Of a DNA stretch of 64,000 bases, positions 8,285 to 17,812 are shown in pieces. The position numbers and the translations under genes were made by a program. This DNA is from Flavobacterium nitratireducens. GTDB taxonomy: Bacteria; Bacteroidota; Bacteroidia; Flavobacteriales; Flavobacteriaceae. The stretch is from positions 310,001-374,000 of the forward strand of contig NZ_CP121111.1 of assembly GCF_029625335.1 (NCBI RefSeq). The letters run 5' to 3'. The notes beneath the pieces are model-generated. The model was given only the letters and a program-made list of their open reading frames with translations, was not told where the DNA came from and did not search any database. Positions within the stretch are counted from its first letter, which is position 1, and every line of letters starts with the position of its first letter.

Positions 8285-9614
8285 TTATTTGATTGATTTG
8301 TTGTTTACTACTACGTTTTTAAGTTTTAAACGCGTAATGATACTTTTGTCTATGCTGTCTTTTTTGGCTTCAATTTTTAAGTTTTCAAAAGTAAAGTTGC
8401 TCAATTTGTCGTATTCTGTGATAGCCATATCATAAAACACATCACATTTGATAGTAATGTTTTTCATGGTAATATTATCGCAGTAGGAAAGAGGTACATC
8501 TTTTCGCCCTTTTAAATCAAAAAATTGCGTCCATGGTTTTACCTAAATTATACTTTTTAGCATAACCTGTAATATTTTCTACTGTAATGAATTCATATTT
8601 TTGAGGGGTGTCAGGACGCATTTTTAACCATAAAAGGCGAACAGCATTATTTACGGTACAATTTCGAACAATGATGTTTTTGTTGTGAATAGCTTCGCTA
8701 CCTGCAGTTAATGCTCCGTGGCAAAATCCAAAATCACAGTTTTCAATAATAATGTTTTCGTTTTTACCGTTACTTGCATTTTTATCTGCCCAAGGTCCTT
8801 TACCACCTTTGAGAGCGATTGCATCATCATTCACTGCCATGTAACATCCTTTTATTAACATATTGGTACACACATCAATATCAATTGCGTCTGTGCTTGG
8901 TGCTTTAACAGGTTCATGTGGTGAGGTAATGCGTAAATCAAGGATTTTAACATTATTGCATTGGTAGTAATGACTCGTCCAAAAACCTGAATTGCGCAAT
9001 TTTACATCTTGAACTGGGACATTGTCGCATTTCCAGATAAATACTAGTCGTGGTCTTGAAACTTCAAGATTAGTACATTGAGGATTTTCTTTTCTTCTTT
9101 GCCAAAAAGCCTCCCAATATTTCAATCCATTTCCGTCAATGATTCCGTTTCCAGTAATTGTAAAACCATTCACTCCAAATGCATTAATTAGGGCAGAAAA
9201 ATATTCGATACTTTGTCCTTCAATACGAGAAGGTAAATATGGGTAATCATTAATAGTATTAGAGCCTTTTAAAACAGCATTCTCAGATAAATGCAAATGT
9301 GTATTTGGCCTAAAGAATAAGGCGCCACTCATAAAAGTTCCTTTAGGAATAACTATCACACCACCGCCATTACGGTAGGCTTCATCTATGGTTTTTTGAA
9401 TAGCCGCTGTTTGAACTATTGTGCTATCATTGATAGCGCCGTAATCAGATATGGAATAGAATTTACCTAATTCATTTGGATTGATTTTGGTTGTGTCATG
9501 GAACCAATCAGGGATTAGAGTGCCATCAGGAAAAAGATCTTTGTTCTTTTTTTGTGAGAATGATTTAGGGAAAATTGTAAATAGAACAATCAGTAATAAA
9601 CAGATTTTTTTCAT
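8285..9614 (-). pseudogene. Glycoside hydrolase family 28 (polygalacturonase-like), frameshifted
   Basis: From ATG 9614 the product has a signal peptide (MKKICLLLIVLFTIFPKSFS) and a GH28 right-handed beta-helix. Catalytic features are STDAID, AVNDDAIALKGG and FCHGALTAGSEA. The frame stops at 8517 after LGKTMDAIF. Removing one A from the AAAA run at 8537-8540 instead reads LGKPWTQFFDLKGRKDVP and continues to the stop at 8285, giving 442 residues. The C-terminal segment otherwise appears as an isolated frame from 8467 to 8285. GH28 enzymes hydrolyse pectic galacturonans. No other pectin genes are nearby. An upstream GTG/TTG extension to 9674 is unlikely because the signal peptide begins at 9614. 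Confidence 0.88.
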
Positions 9615-9784
9615 GTTTTCGTATCTTGAATAATTAAAGTTATTTAGGCACAAAATTGATTTTATAACAACCAAAATTTTGCGGTATACGAAGATAGGAA
9701 AACAATAATGTTTCTACATCCTGTATCTTGTGCAGGATAGCTGAATTTGATTATTGTAAATAGAAATGAGATGCGATATAGCGT

Positions 9785-11083
9785 TTATTTTTTGTTTCTA
9801 ATAAAACGAATTAAAAAATAAATAAAAGATAATGAAGCTATAGCAATTGCACTACCGATGATTTCGTTTTGAGTCAAATTAGATAAAAAATAAAGTATGA
9901 TTGCAATACAAATAACAGGAACGATTAATCCGCCTGGAATTGTAAACTCATCGGATTTGGATTGGTGTGTATAACGCAATTTAATAACAGCCAAAACTAC
10001 TCCTAAATAAACCATTAATATCGAACTACTTGCAATAACCACAAGACTTTCAAAACTTCCAGTAGCTGCAATTAAAAAGCCAATTAAAGCGTAAACTATA
10101 ATTGAAACGTATGGTGTAGCAAATGAAGTATGTATTTTAGATAATGCTTTGATAGGAATAACGCGGTCGCGTGAAAGGGCATATAATGTTCTTGGGTTAT
10201 TAAGAATATCACCACTTAGGAATCCAAACATTGATATTGCTGCACCTGTTGTTAAAATTACGAATCCAATAGGTCCAAATATTACATTAGCAGCAGCAGC
10301 AAGAGGAGTAGCAGTATGTTGTGGCAATTCATCACCCAAGACCCCTTGAGCGACAGTTTGGATTAGCATGTAAAGAATAACAATTGCTGTGATACTGATA
10401 AAAATAGCTTTAGGAATGGTACGTTTTGGATTAATAACTTCGCCCGAAACGACAATTCCAGATTCGCAACCCTGAAAAGCAAAAAATAAGACTAACGAGG
10501 TTTTACCTAATTCTTGTATGCCAGGTAAACTTTCAATGACTAAATTATCTACTGAAACCGCTTGCCAACCAAATAGAACTAAAAGCATCAACGGGATTAA
10601 TTTGGCTACCGTATTGATTTTTACTAATCCGATTCCTTGTTTTACACCAATTACGTTAATGAAAGCCAATCCGCCAAAAACAATAAATAGACATAGGATT
10701 CGCATCCAAGCGAGTTCAAAAATAGGATGAGTGGATGCAAGAACATTAATTAAGGCATTAGAAACGGCTGCGTCAGCCAAAAGAGTACCCGTTACGTTAA
10801 AAATTCCAGCTAAAAAACCAGCGTAAGGTCCAAAAGCTGTTTCGATGTAGGAATACACACCTCCTGTTTGGGTCACTTTACTCGATGCTTCGGCAAAGCA
10901 AAGCATGATAAGTGCCATTAATAGTCCGCAAAAAAAGTAAGCAATTATACTTGATGCTCCCATTGAAGAGGCAACTATAGCAGGAAGAGCAAAAATTCCA
11001 GCGCCAATAATTACATTCATAATATTAGCCGATAAACCGAATACTCCTATGGTTCGTTTGAATTCTTCTTCTTGCTGTATCAT
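9785..11083 (-). CDS. APC family amino acid permease
   Basis: About 432 residues from ATG 11083 (MIQQEEEFKRTIG); a TTG two codons earlier is less likely. Roughly 12 membrane segments are visible. The first carries IIGAGIFALPAIVASSMG, the GxG unwinding motif of APC transporters, and AFQGCESGIVVSGEVINPKR is the family's TM6 region. The substrate is probably an amino acid taken up by proton symport or exchange. The gene stands alone on the minus strand. Confidence 0.9.
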   Translation of the reverse strand: MIQQEEEFKRTIGVFGLSANIMNVIIGAGIFALPAIVASSMGASSIIAYFFCGLLMALIMLCFAEASSKVTQTGGVYSYIETAFGPYAGFLAGIFNVTGTLLADAAVSNALINVLASTHPIFELAWMRILCLFIVFGGLAFINVIGVKQGIGLVKINTVAKLIPLMLLVLFGWQAVSVDNLVIESLPGIQELGKTSLVLFFAFQGCESGIVVSGEVINPKRTIPKAIFISITAIVILYMLIQTVAQGVLGDELPQHTATPLAAAANVIFGPIGFVILTTGAAISMFGFLSGDILNNPRTLYALSRDRVIPIKALSKIHTSFATPYVSIIVYALIGFLIAATGSFESLVVIASSSILMVYLGVVLAVIKLRYTHQSKSDEFTIPGGLIVPVICIAIILYFLSNLTQNEIIGSAIAIASLSFIYFLIRFIRNKK

Positions 11084-11215
11084 TTTCAATTGTATTTGTT
11101 TTGTTTTCTTATAAAAACGAAGTTAGGTAAAATAATTTTTTAAGCAACAAACTAAACGAATTTTGGGTGATAATATATTTTTAGGAAACGCAAAATTTGA
11201 TATAGTTCTAATAAA

Positions 11216-11566
11216 TTACTGCAATATTTCGGTTATTCTAAATGCGCGTTCTGTACCTAAATAGGATGGATTTCCGTGTTTTTCCGACCAAAAACCATCT
11301 AGTAAGTCTTTTGATAAACATCGGTAGACAACCACTCCTTTGTATAGGTGGTTTTCTTTACCTTGGTATTTGAAATTGATAACCAAAATATTATCTCTGA
11401 AAAAACCGTTACCTGTTTGTATTTGTTCATTATTAATAAGCCATTTTGCTTTTATTCTTTTATTTTGATCTAAGCTTAAAGACAATATTCCTTTGTAATT
11501 ATACAATTCGGCATCTTGATTACTTCCAACGATTTTAAAACGTCCTACTAAATCTTCGATATTCAT
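11216..11566 (-). CDS. Small hypothetical protein
   Basis: A 116-residue soluble protein, MNIEDLVGRFKIVGSNQDAE, without signal peptide or membrane segment. The predicted pattern is mostly short beta strands (YKGILSLSLD, ILVINFKYQG, HLYKGVVVYRCL), reminiscent of a small barrel, but I do not recognise a family. Start and stop are clear and the codon use matches the neighbours. Confidence 0.7.
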   Translation of the reverse strand: MNIEDLVGRFKIVGSNQDAELYNYKGILSLSLDQNKRIKAKWLINNEQIQTGNGFFRDNILVINFKYQGKENHLYKGVVVYRCLSKDLLDGFWSEKHGNPSYLGTERAFRITEILQ

Positions 11567-11633
11567 TTACTTTAGGTTTTTCCTTTTACTATTTTTTGCA
11601 AGATTACTGATTTCTTATGGAAAAGGCATAAAA

Positions 11634-11661
11634 AAAATCGAAGTTTTGAGGCTTCGATTTT
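11634..11661 (-). terminator. Terminator downstream of the porin gene
   Basis: A 10-bp stem (AAAATCGAAG / CTTCGATTTT) with an 8-nt loop. On the minus strand it ends in a run of T residues, 70 bp after the porin stop. Confidence 0.85.
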
Positions 11662-11729
11662 GTTTGTGAAAATAATGTAAAAAGCTTTGAGGCTACCTTT
11701 TTGAAGGTATTTTTAAAAATAAAAGTGTT

Positions 11730-13016
11730 TTATTTTTTTGATGAGAATATTTGCGGGTTGATGTTTACCATTAAATACGCCCAGTTGTTTGTTGTGTCGT
11801 CTAAACCATTTTTTAAGACAGCCATTGAATTAGAAGCAAACATTTGAGAATAGCCTGCAATTAACGTAATGTCTTTTGTTGCTTTGTACACAGCAGTTAA
11901 ATCAACTTCTGTTCCTAAATACGAATCTTGTGCAACTGTTCCTGATTTGATCGTATTAGGAGCGTAGAATAGGTGTGGAGCAACTGAAAGGTTTACTTTT
12001 TTGATAGGGAAATCTAATTTTAAAGATACATCTTGTAAACCAACAGAATTTAGATGATTTCCTACGTAGAAATAATCCATAAAACCGTTGAAAGCGTGGT
12101 TTGTACCAAAAATTGGGTTGAACGATTTTACCATAGGTGATGAAGGTGTTCCTTGATCTTTTCCGGATAAGAATTCATATCCTACTGTAGCTTTGAATTT
12201 TGGAGTTAAAGCATATCCTAAGTTAGCCGCTGTTTGCCAAGCCGAAACTTTATTTGCTCCAATTTTTCCTGTTTGGCCATAGAAACTAAAATCAAGACTT
12301 AATTTTTTACCTGCATAATTAGCATAAGTACCTAAAGTTTGGTAATAATTGGTTTCTACTTCTGTTGTTTTTAAATATTCTTTTCCCACGTTTAAAGCTA
12401 AGAAACTTACACCTAATTTTTTAATCGAAGTGTGGTACCAAGCATATTGAAAATCTTTAAAATCTAAGTCAGTACCAAAAAGTATCGCTGTTTGAGGATT
12501 TGGTAGTGTTTTCGTTTCATCTTTTGCATTCAAAGCAAATCCTAAATCTAATTGTGATTTAGCTCCTTTGAATTTGATTAAAGCAGCATCAAAACTACGT
12601 CCTTGATTTGCCCAATCTAATCCTCCAAAGATTCTTTGATTGTCGTATGATATGATTTGGCGTCCTATTTTGGTGCTCCATTTTTGAGTAAAACTATATT
12701 CTGCCCATCCTTCAAATAACACAAAGCTATTAGCGGCATTTGAAACACCTCCAGTAAGATGATTTACCGCTCCCCAAGTACGAACATTTTGTAATGCAAC
12801 TTTGGCTTTTAATTTTGTATCAGTATAGTTTAAGGTAACTCTTGTACGATTCCCTACAAATGAAGTGTGTGAAGTTGTTGGTGTTAATAGGGTTCCGAAA
12901 CCATTTGTGTATTCATAACGAGGTCTGATTTGAATATCTGAACTAAATTCCTGTGCTATTACACTAGTTCCTATAAGTCCAATTACTGATAAAGAAAGTG
13001 TTTTAAGTAATTTCAT
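11730..13016 (-). CDS. Alginate-export-like outer membrane beta-barrel porin
   Basis: A 428-residue protein with a signal peptide (MKLLKTLSLSVIGLIGTSVIAQ) followed by repeated amphipathic strands with aromatic girdles. RPRYEYTNGFG, FVGNRTRVTLNYTD, WSTKIGRQIISYDNQRIFGG and DAALIKFKG are typical of the alginate_exp family of 16- to 18-stranded channels. In flavobacteria such channels are general or anion-selective porins; alginate itself is not implied because no alg genes are present. The long upstream region holds a palindrome next to a promoter. Confidence 0.82.
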   Translation of the reverse strand: MKLLKTLSLSVIGLIGTSVIAQEFSSDIQIRPRYEYTNGFGTLLTPTTSHTSFVGNRTRVTLNYTDTKLKAKVALQNVRTWGAVNHLTGGVSNAANSFVLFEGWAEYSFTQKWSTKIGRQIISYDNQRIFGGLDWANQGRSFDAALIKFKGAKSQLDLGFALNAKDETKTLPNPQTAILFGTDLDFKDFQYAWYHTSIKKLGVSFLALNVGKEYLKTTEVETNYYQTLGTYANYAGKKLSLDFSFYGQTGKIGANKVSAWQTAANLGYALTPKFKATVGYEFLSGKDQGTPSSPMVKSFNPIFGTNHAFNGFMDYFYVGNHLNSVGLQDVSLKLDFPIKKVNLSVAPHLFYAPNTIKSGTVAQDSYLGTEVDLTAVYKATKDITLIAGYSQMFASNSMAVLKNGLDDTTNNWAYLMVNINPQIFSSKK

Positions 13017-13058
13017 AATGGTAGATTTAAAAAATTGTTTTTGTTAGTTATTACATGA

Positions 13059-13086
13059 CAAATATACTTACGTAAATTTACTTATG
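13059..13086 (-). promoter_or_regulatory. Porin promoter with adjacent palindromic operator
   Basis: On the minus strand TATATTTG (TAnnTTTG -7 box) lies at 13066-13059, about 43 bp before the porin ATG. Immediately upstream, 13067-13086 (CTTACGTAAATTTACTTATG) is palindromic at 16 of 20 positions around GTAAATTTAC. No TTTG -33 element is present, so activator-dependent transcription is plausible. Confidence 0.5.
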
Positions 13087-13346
13087 TTTTATAGCTATCG
13101 CAATAAAAACTAGTTTTTTAAACCTTTTTTACTTATATTTTTAAGCATATAATTTTTTGCTAAACAACATATTTTGTGGATAAATTATTGATTTTTAGCT
13201 ATTTTAAAATATTTTTTATACTTAGTGATTTCATGGTAGGATGTTAGCGAATTGAAGTATGTACGTAGTGGTTGCCTTTTGTTTTACTTTTAAAATAAAT
13301 AAAATACGTAGAAATTTATTTAATGCTTATTTTCTTGTGCAATAAA

Positions 13347-13371
13347 AAAGCCCGAGATAAACTCGAGCTTT
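13347..13371 (-). terminator. Terminator of the DoxX gene
   Basis: AAAGCCCGAG and CTCGAGCTTT form a 10-bp stem with one mismatch and a 5-nt loop, followed on the minus strand by six T residues. It lies 58 bp after the DoxX stop. Confidence 0.85.
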
Positions 13372-13428
13372 CCGATTATAAATCATAGTTAATTAGCGAT
13401 AATTTTAGATGTTCGCACCAGCAATTTA

Positions 13429-13851
13429 TTATTGTGACATTTTAAAATAATGATCGGCGGAATGTTTTCCGCTTCCATATACCAAGAAGAATAAACAAAT
13501 TGCTAATATAATCAAGGCTAAAAACAGATTTTCAGTTTGCATTTCACCTGTGAAATTGACTAAAATAGCACCCATTAAAATTGGTAATTGTGCAATAATA
13601 GCCCAACGGGTAAGCAATCCAAAAGCAATCATTATTCCGCCAATCATATGGGCAGGAGTAATGTAATGAACGAGGAACATTCCTCCTCCAATTTTGTCGA
13701 TGGGTGAAATCAAATCCACTAAATAAGGAATATTAGTGATGAATTTTATCCCTTTTACGAATAAAAACACTCCAAGAGCAATTCGTAGCAAATCTAATGT
13801 GAAATAAGTGTGCGCATTGGCCCATTTATTCAGTTGTTTAACATTGTTCAT
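13429..13851 (-). CDS. DoxX family membrane protein
   Basis: A 140-residue protein with four membrane segments: LDLLRIALGVFLFVKGIKFI, HMIGGIMIAFGLLTRWAIIA, LPILMGAILVNF and NLFLALIILAICLFFLVYGS. This is the DoxX/SURF4 layout. The function of such small quinone-associated-like membrane proteins is not established. It ends in GKHSADHYFKMSQ, a common flavobacterial tail. Monocistronic with its own terminator. Confidence 0.85.
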   Translation of the reverse strand: MNNVKQLNKWANAHTYFTLDLLRIALGVFLFVKGIKFITNIPYLVDLISPIDKIGGGMFLVHYITPAHMIGGIMIAFGLLTRWAIIAQLPILMGAILVNFTGEMQTENLFLALIILAICLFFLVYGSGKHSADHYFKMSQ

Positions 13852-13967
13852 ATTGCTGTATATTAAAATTGGTACTACTAAGTTAGTAAATTTTGATATA
13901 TAAGAAGTGAAAACGGATGTTAAATAAGCTGTTATTCAGTGTTTTAAAATGTGTTTTGACGTTTTTA

Positions 13968-15542
13968 TTACTTTGTGTTTTGTTTTACTATCCAATTGAG
14001 TTCGGGATCGTTATCTTTAATGCGATCTTCTACATTGGGTTGAATTTCAATATCAGGAAAAACTCCTCGACCATGTATTTGGTTTTGATAAAATGGAGCA
14101 AAATGTATAGTTCCTATCCGAACTTTTAATTTTGAATTCGGTAATTCAATAATGGGCATAAAACCAGCAACGGTACCATTGAAATCACCACCAGTTTCTT
14201 GTCCTACAAACAAGGCTCTTTTGGATCCTTTTAAATTGGATGAAATAATACTAGAAGCCGAAAAACTACCGCCATTTATCATAACGTATAATTTATGTTT
14301 AAAAGCATTTGGCTTTGGCTTTTGAGGATTGGTAGCGGTGGAAATATATTTTTTTCCATTTTTATCTGTACGGACAGTTAGTAATAAATAACCATATACA
14401 ATGGGAGAAAATAGTGTTTTGGTCATTTTTACCGCAAAATTACCTTTATTAAAATAAGCACCTTCAAAAAGACTTCCTCTAGAAACTACTTCCGATTTTT
14501 GTAAAAATGTATAAGTCGAATCAGCAAGGTAGGAGTAAAGATGGATTATTTCACTCAAGCGTCCTCCGCCGTTATTTTGTAGATCAAGAATGAGTGTTTT
14601 ACAATTTTGTTTCTTTATTTCGGTAAATGTTTGTTTGTAAAATTGTTTAAAATGTCCTTTGGTAAAGCTTCTAATTTTTAATAGAGCAATGCTGCTATCC
14701 TTACTGATATACTTTAGTTCACGAATAAAATTATTGGCACTTTTATCATATCCATTTATTCTTTTTTTCTTGTTGATCATTCTTTGTTTGTCTCTTTCAA
14801 CAGTTACTTTTTTATGTGAAGATTTCTTTGTTTTTTGGTTTAAACTGTCTGATTTTACCCTTTTTATAGTTATGTTTTTAATGCTATCATTGTATTTGAA
14901 AACATATTCCAAACTGTCTTTTATGCCATTTTCAATGGTAAAATAACGAACAAATCGGTTTGCTGCTGCTTCTTTTTTAAAACTGGTATTAAATCCATCT
15001 GAACTATAATAATTATCGTATTCAGATAGTAATTCATGCGGTTTTATTCCATTTACTGACTGAACCTCCGTTCCTGGGATTATTTTTTTATTATTTGATT
15101 TGTTTTTAACTACATATAATTTATCATCATAGTAAGTGAAATCAAATTGAGAAAAAGGTCCAACTCCTTTTTTAGTCAATGATTTGGTTTCTTTCTTTGT
15201 GTATTGTTTTTCGGGAGGAATGACATAACTGTGTCCTTGTCTTATTGCTGCAACAACTGGACTTAATTTTTTGTAAAAGGCTAATGGAATTAAAGGAGTT
15301 GTTATACTGTTTTTTAAACTATCGAACTTAAAGTTTAGTTTTTCTGCACTAATGTAATAATCTAATTTAGGATGTAATCTTTGAAATTTCCTTCTAGTTA
15401 ATTCAACATCTTGATGAAGCTGCTTTACAGCAATGGGCTTTTGTAAATGTAAATTGTCTCTTTTTATAGAGCTGCATTCAACAAAAAGAAATAACAATAC
15501 TAGCGGCATTATCCTTTTTACTAAAAAATGACTTTGAAACAT
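13968..15542 (-). CDS. S41 family (C-terminal processing-type) peptidase
   Basis: A 524-residue envelope protein. The N-terminal hydrophobic segment (IMPLVLLFLFVECSS) ends in a cysteine that could be lipidated, though Glu before Cys is unusual for a lipobox. Residues roughly 300-500 form the S41 core: LILDLQNNGGGRLSE, then YVMINGGSFSASSIISSNLK with the nucleophile-region serine, then ALFVGQETGGDFNG. A poorly conserved PDZ-like segment (VQSNGIKPHELL-type) precedes it. The substrate is unknown. It lies 116 bp upstream of the DoxX gene on the same strand. Confidence 0.85.
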   Translation of the reverse strand: MFQSHFLVKRIMPLVLLFLFVECSSIKRDNLHLQKPIAVKQLHQDVELTRRKFQRLHPKLDYYISAEKLNFKFDSLKNSITTPLIPLAFYKKLSPVVAAIRQGHSYVIPPEKQYTKKETKSLTKKGVGPFSQFDFTYYDDKLYVVKNKSNNKKIIPGTEVQSVNGIKPHELLSEYDNYYSSDGFNTSFKKEAAANRFVRYFTIENGIKDSLEYVFKYNDSIKNITIKRVKSDSLNQKTKKSSHKKVTVERDKQRMINKKKRINGYDKSANNFIRELKYISKDSSIALLKIRSFTKGHFKQFYKQTFTEIKKQNCKTLILDLQNNGGGRLSEIIHLYSYLADSTYTFLQKSEVVSRGSLFEGAYFNKGNFAVKMTKTLFSPIVYGYLLLTVRTDKNGKKYISTATNPQKPKPNAFKHKLYVMINGGSFSASSIISSNLKGSKRALFVGQETGGDFNGTVAGFMPIIELPNSKLKVRIGTIHFAPFYQNQIHGRGVFPDIEIQPNVEDRIKDNDPELNWIVKQNTK

Positions 15543-15630
15543 TTACTGTAATTTTAAATTAGTCTCGTATTATTACTCTAAAATACAAATAGTATAGTTT
15601 GTTTTAGTTTTTAAAAGAATTTATGCTTGA

Positions 15631-16860
15631 TTATTTGATGATTCCAATAGAACCCTCTTCGGAAGGAAGGAGTTCAAATATGGCATTTGGTGCCAAGGTA
15701 GGTTCGGCACGATGCGAAACATAAACAATAGTCATGTTAGATTCTTGTTTGAGTAAATTAATGAGTTGGCAAACTAAAGCAACACTTTCATCATCCAGTC
15801 CCTCAACAGGTTCGTCTAATATAACCAATGGAGGATGTTTTAAAACCGAACGAACGATCATCGCTAATCGTTGTTGTCCTACTGAAAGGCGTTTGAACAT
15901 TTTGTTTTTTAAATGTTTCATTCCAATCAGGTCTAGCCACTGGTCGGCGATGTTTTTTTGTAGGGTAGTAGGTAGGTCATATAAACCAATGGAATCAAAA
16001 AAACCGGAAAGAATCATTTGTTCTAATGTATGATTTCTAGTAAATAAACTAGTCATATTGGTAGCGAAATAACCAATGTTTTTCTTGATTTCCCATACAC
16101 TTTCGCCACTTCCTTTTTTACGTCCAAAAAGGTATAAATCTTGTCCGTATCCCTTAGGGCTATCACCATTTATCAGTGATAAAAGAGTGCTTTTTCCTGA
16201 TCCATTAGGTCCAATTAATTGCCAGAATTCTCCCTGCTCAATGGTCCAATTGATATTTTTAACTACTGGACGACCTTCATAACTAACGGATACATTGTTC
16301 ATTTGAACCAAAATTTTTTCTTTGTATTCTGGAGGATGAACAGCATGAGGAATTCCTGATTGGCTAATGATTTTAGTTTCGTGTATTTCTTGTGAAATAT
16401 TTTCTAAAATAAAAGCGTCGGAATTAATTTGCCGATTATTAGTAATAAAAGGCAATACATCAGAGATACGATTAATGATTTGAATTATTTTGATATGTGA
16501 GGCCATTTCTTCTAAAGCTAGCGCTAATTCAGCTCTTGAAGCCTGATCTAAATGATCCATTGGGTTGTCAAAAATGATATAATCTGGTTTTTGTGCAATA
16601 CAATACTGTAAGAATTTCTTTTTGCGTTGGCCAGAAGAAAATGTGCTTAATTTTCTATTGGAATCTATAGCGGTTAATTCGATGTATTGGAATTCTTTTT
16701 GGATGAAATGATCAATAGCCAAATCTGAATATAAGATTCCTTTGAGCTTGTTAAATGGAGCTAGTTCTCCAATTGCATGACCAGAAAGAATGGTGTTTAT
16801 AAATTCTTTTTTATTGATTTGATTGGAAAGTAAAATGTTCCAATGAGTAGCAGTATTCAT
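15631..16860 (-). CDS. Tandem ABC ATPase, ModF/PhrA-like
   Basis: About 409 residues from ATG 16860 with two nucleotide-binding domains and no membrane part. The second (about 185-410) is complete: Walker A GPNGSGKSTLLSLI, signature RLSVGQQRLAMI, Walker B PLVILDEPVEGLD, and the H-loop SHR. The first (1-165) keeps a signature (FSSGQRKKKFL) and a degenerate Walker B (PDYIIFDNPMDHLD) but has no Walker A P-loop. Proteins of this type resemble ModF/PhrA, soluble ABC proteins of uncertain role often placed near molybdate genes; none are here. Confidence 0.85.
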   Translation of the reverse strand: MNTATHWNILLSNQINKKEFINTILSGHAIGELAPFNKLKGILYSDLAIDHFIQKEFQYIELTAIDSNRKLSTFSSGQRKKKFLQYCIAQKPDYIIFDNPMDHLDQASRAELALALEEMASHIKIIQIINRISDVLPFITNNRQINSDAFILENISQEIHETKIISQSGIPHAVHPPEYKEKILVQMNNVSVSYEGRPVVKNINWTIEQGEFWQLIGPNGSGKSTLLSLINGDSPKGYGQDLYLFGRKKGSGESVWEIKKNIGYFATNMTSLFTRNHTLEQMILSGFFDSIGLYDLPTTLQKNIADQWLDLIGMKHLKNKMFKRLSVGQQRLAMIVRSVLKHPPLVILDEPVEGLDDESVALVCQLINLLKQESNMTIVYVSHRAEPTLAPNAIFELLPSEEGSIGIIK

Positions 16861-16989
16861 CAAAAAATGTATTTTTTATGGAGCGTAAAGTTAAGGAGTT
16901 TGAAGTTAGAAAGTAGAAATTAGATTTTAGAACGAAGTTCAAATACCTTAAACAACTAACCACAATCCATAAACTACAAAACATATTTA

Positions 16990-17757
16990 TTACTCGATAT
17001 CCAATGATTTGATTTGATCTTCTAATGTTAGGGCATATTGATAACTGTATTCAAAAATTTCATCAGCGTTTTTAAGGTTGTAGAGACTGTATTGACTCAT
17101 ATTAGGTGGTTCAAAATAGACATCACAACTATGTGTTTTTTGTTCTACAGAACTTTTCATAGCCAAATGAAAACAACGGTCTAAGATGTTATTCATATTG
17201 ACTTTGTCGACTTCTTTTTTTATAGAATTTACATAGCTACCTATAATAATATCACATTGATTTAATAATGGTTCAATAGGGAAGTTGTTCATCACGCCAC
17301 CATCAACATACAAGGTTTCATTGTATTTTACGGGATGAAATAAAATAGGCAAACAGGAGGAAGCTAGAATAGCATGAGATAAATTTCCAGAAGAAAAATA
17401 AACCAACTCTCCTTTTAAAATGTCAGTGGCTGCAATGTATAGCGGAATTTGTAAATCATCGAAGGAATTACTGGGAAAACATTCCAAATAAATATCATGG
17501 AATCCTTTCATTGCAAAAAGACCTTGCCTTTTAATTAAGAGATTAGAAAAACTAAAAATATGTCCTTTTTTGAGAATATTTAATATTTCGGTTGCTGAAT
17601 AACCCGCTGCATAAAATGCACCTGCTATAGCGCCCGCACTGGTTCCTGAAACTACTGAAGCTTTAATTCCAAATTCCTCCAATGCTTTCAGTAAGCCTAA
17701 GTGAGCTATCCCTCGCGCACCACCACCTGAAAATACAATTCCTACTTTAGTTTTCAT
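16990..17757 (-). CDS. Patatin-like phospholipase family protein (RssA-type)
   Basis: A 255-residue putative serine hydrolase. It has the full patatin set: oxyanion loop SGGGARGIAHLG, nucleophile elbow VSGTSAGAIAGA (GxSxG, Ser about residue 41) and catalytic aspartate VDGGVMNNFP. No signal peptide is present, so it is cytoplasmic or peripherally membrane-bound. It probably hydrolyses acyl esters of phospholipids. It lies downstream of a thioesterase gene (55 bp), which could indicate a shared role in fatty-acyl turnover. Confidence 0.92.
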   Translation of the reverse strand: MKTKVGIVFSGGGARGIAHLGLLKALEEFGIKASVVSGTSAGAIAGAFYAAGYSATEILNILKKGHIFSFSNLLIKRQGLFAMKGFHDIYLECFPSNSFDDLQIPLYIAATDILKGELVYFSSGNLSHAILASSCLPILFHPVKYNETLYVDGGVMNNFPIEPLLNQCDIIIGSYVNSIKKEVDKVNMNNILDRCFHLAMKSSVEQKTHSCDVYFEPPNMSQYSLYNLKNADEIFEYSYQYALTLEDQIKSLDIE

Positions 17758-17812
17758 TTTAAAAGTTTGTTGTTTAGGGTTTATTGATTATTGTCTTTCG
17801 CATTGTTATTGT

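Larger units (their letters stand above)
13017..13428. other. Intergenic region between DoxX and porin genes
   Basis: A 412 bp AT-rich gap. It contains the porin promoter and palindrome at its left end and the DoxX terminator at 13347-13371. In between I see no gene or RNA. Confidence 0.6.

Noticed and set aside
13917..14129. 70-codon plus-strand frame over the S41 protease 3' end
   Set aside because: Shadow of the real minus-strand gene.
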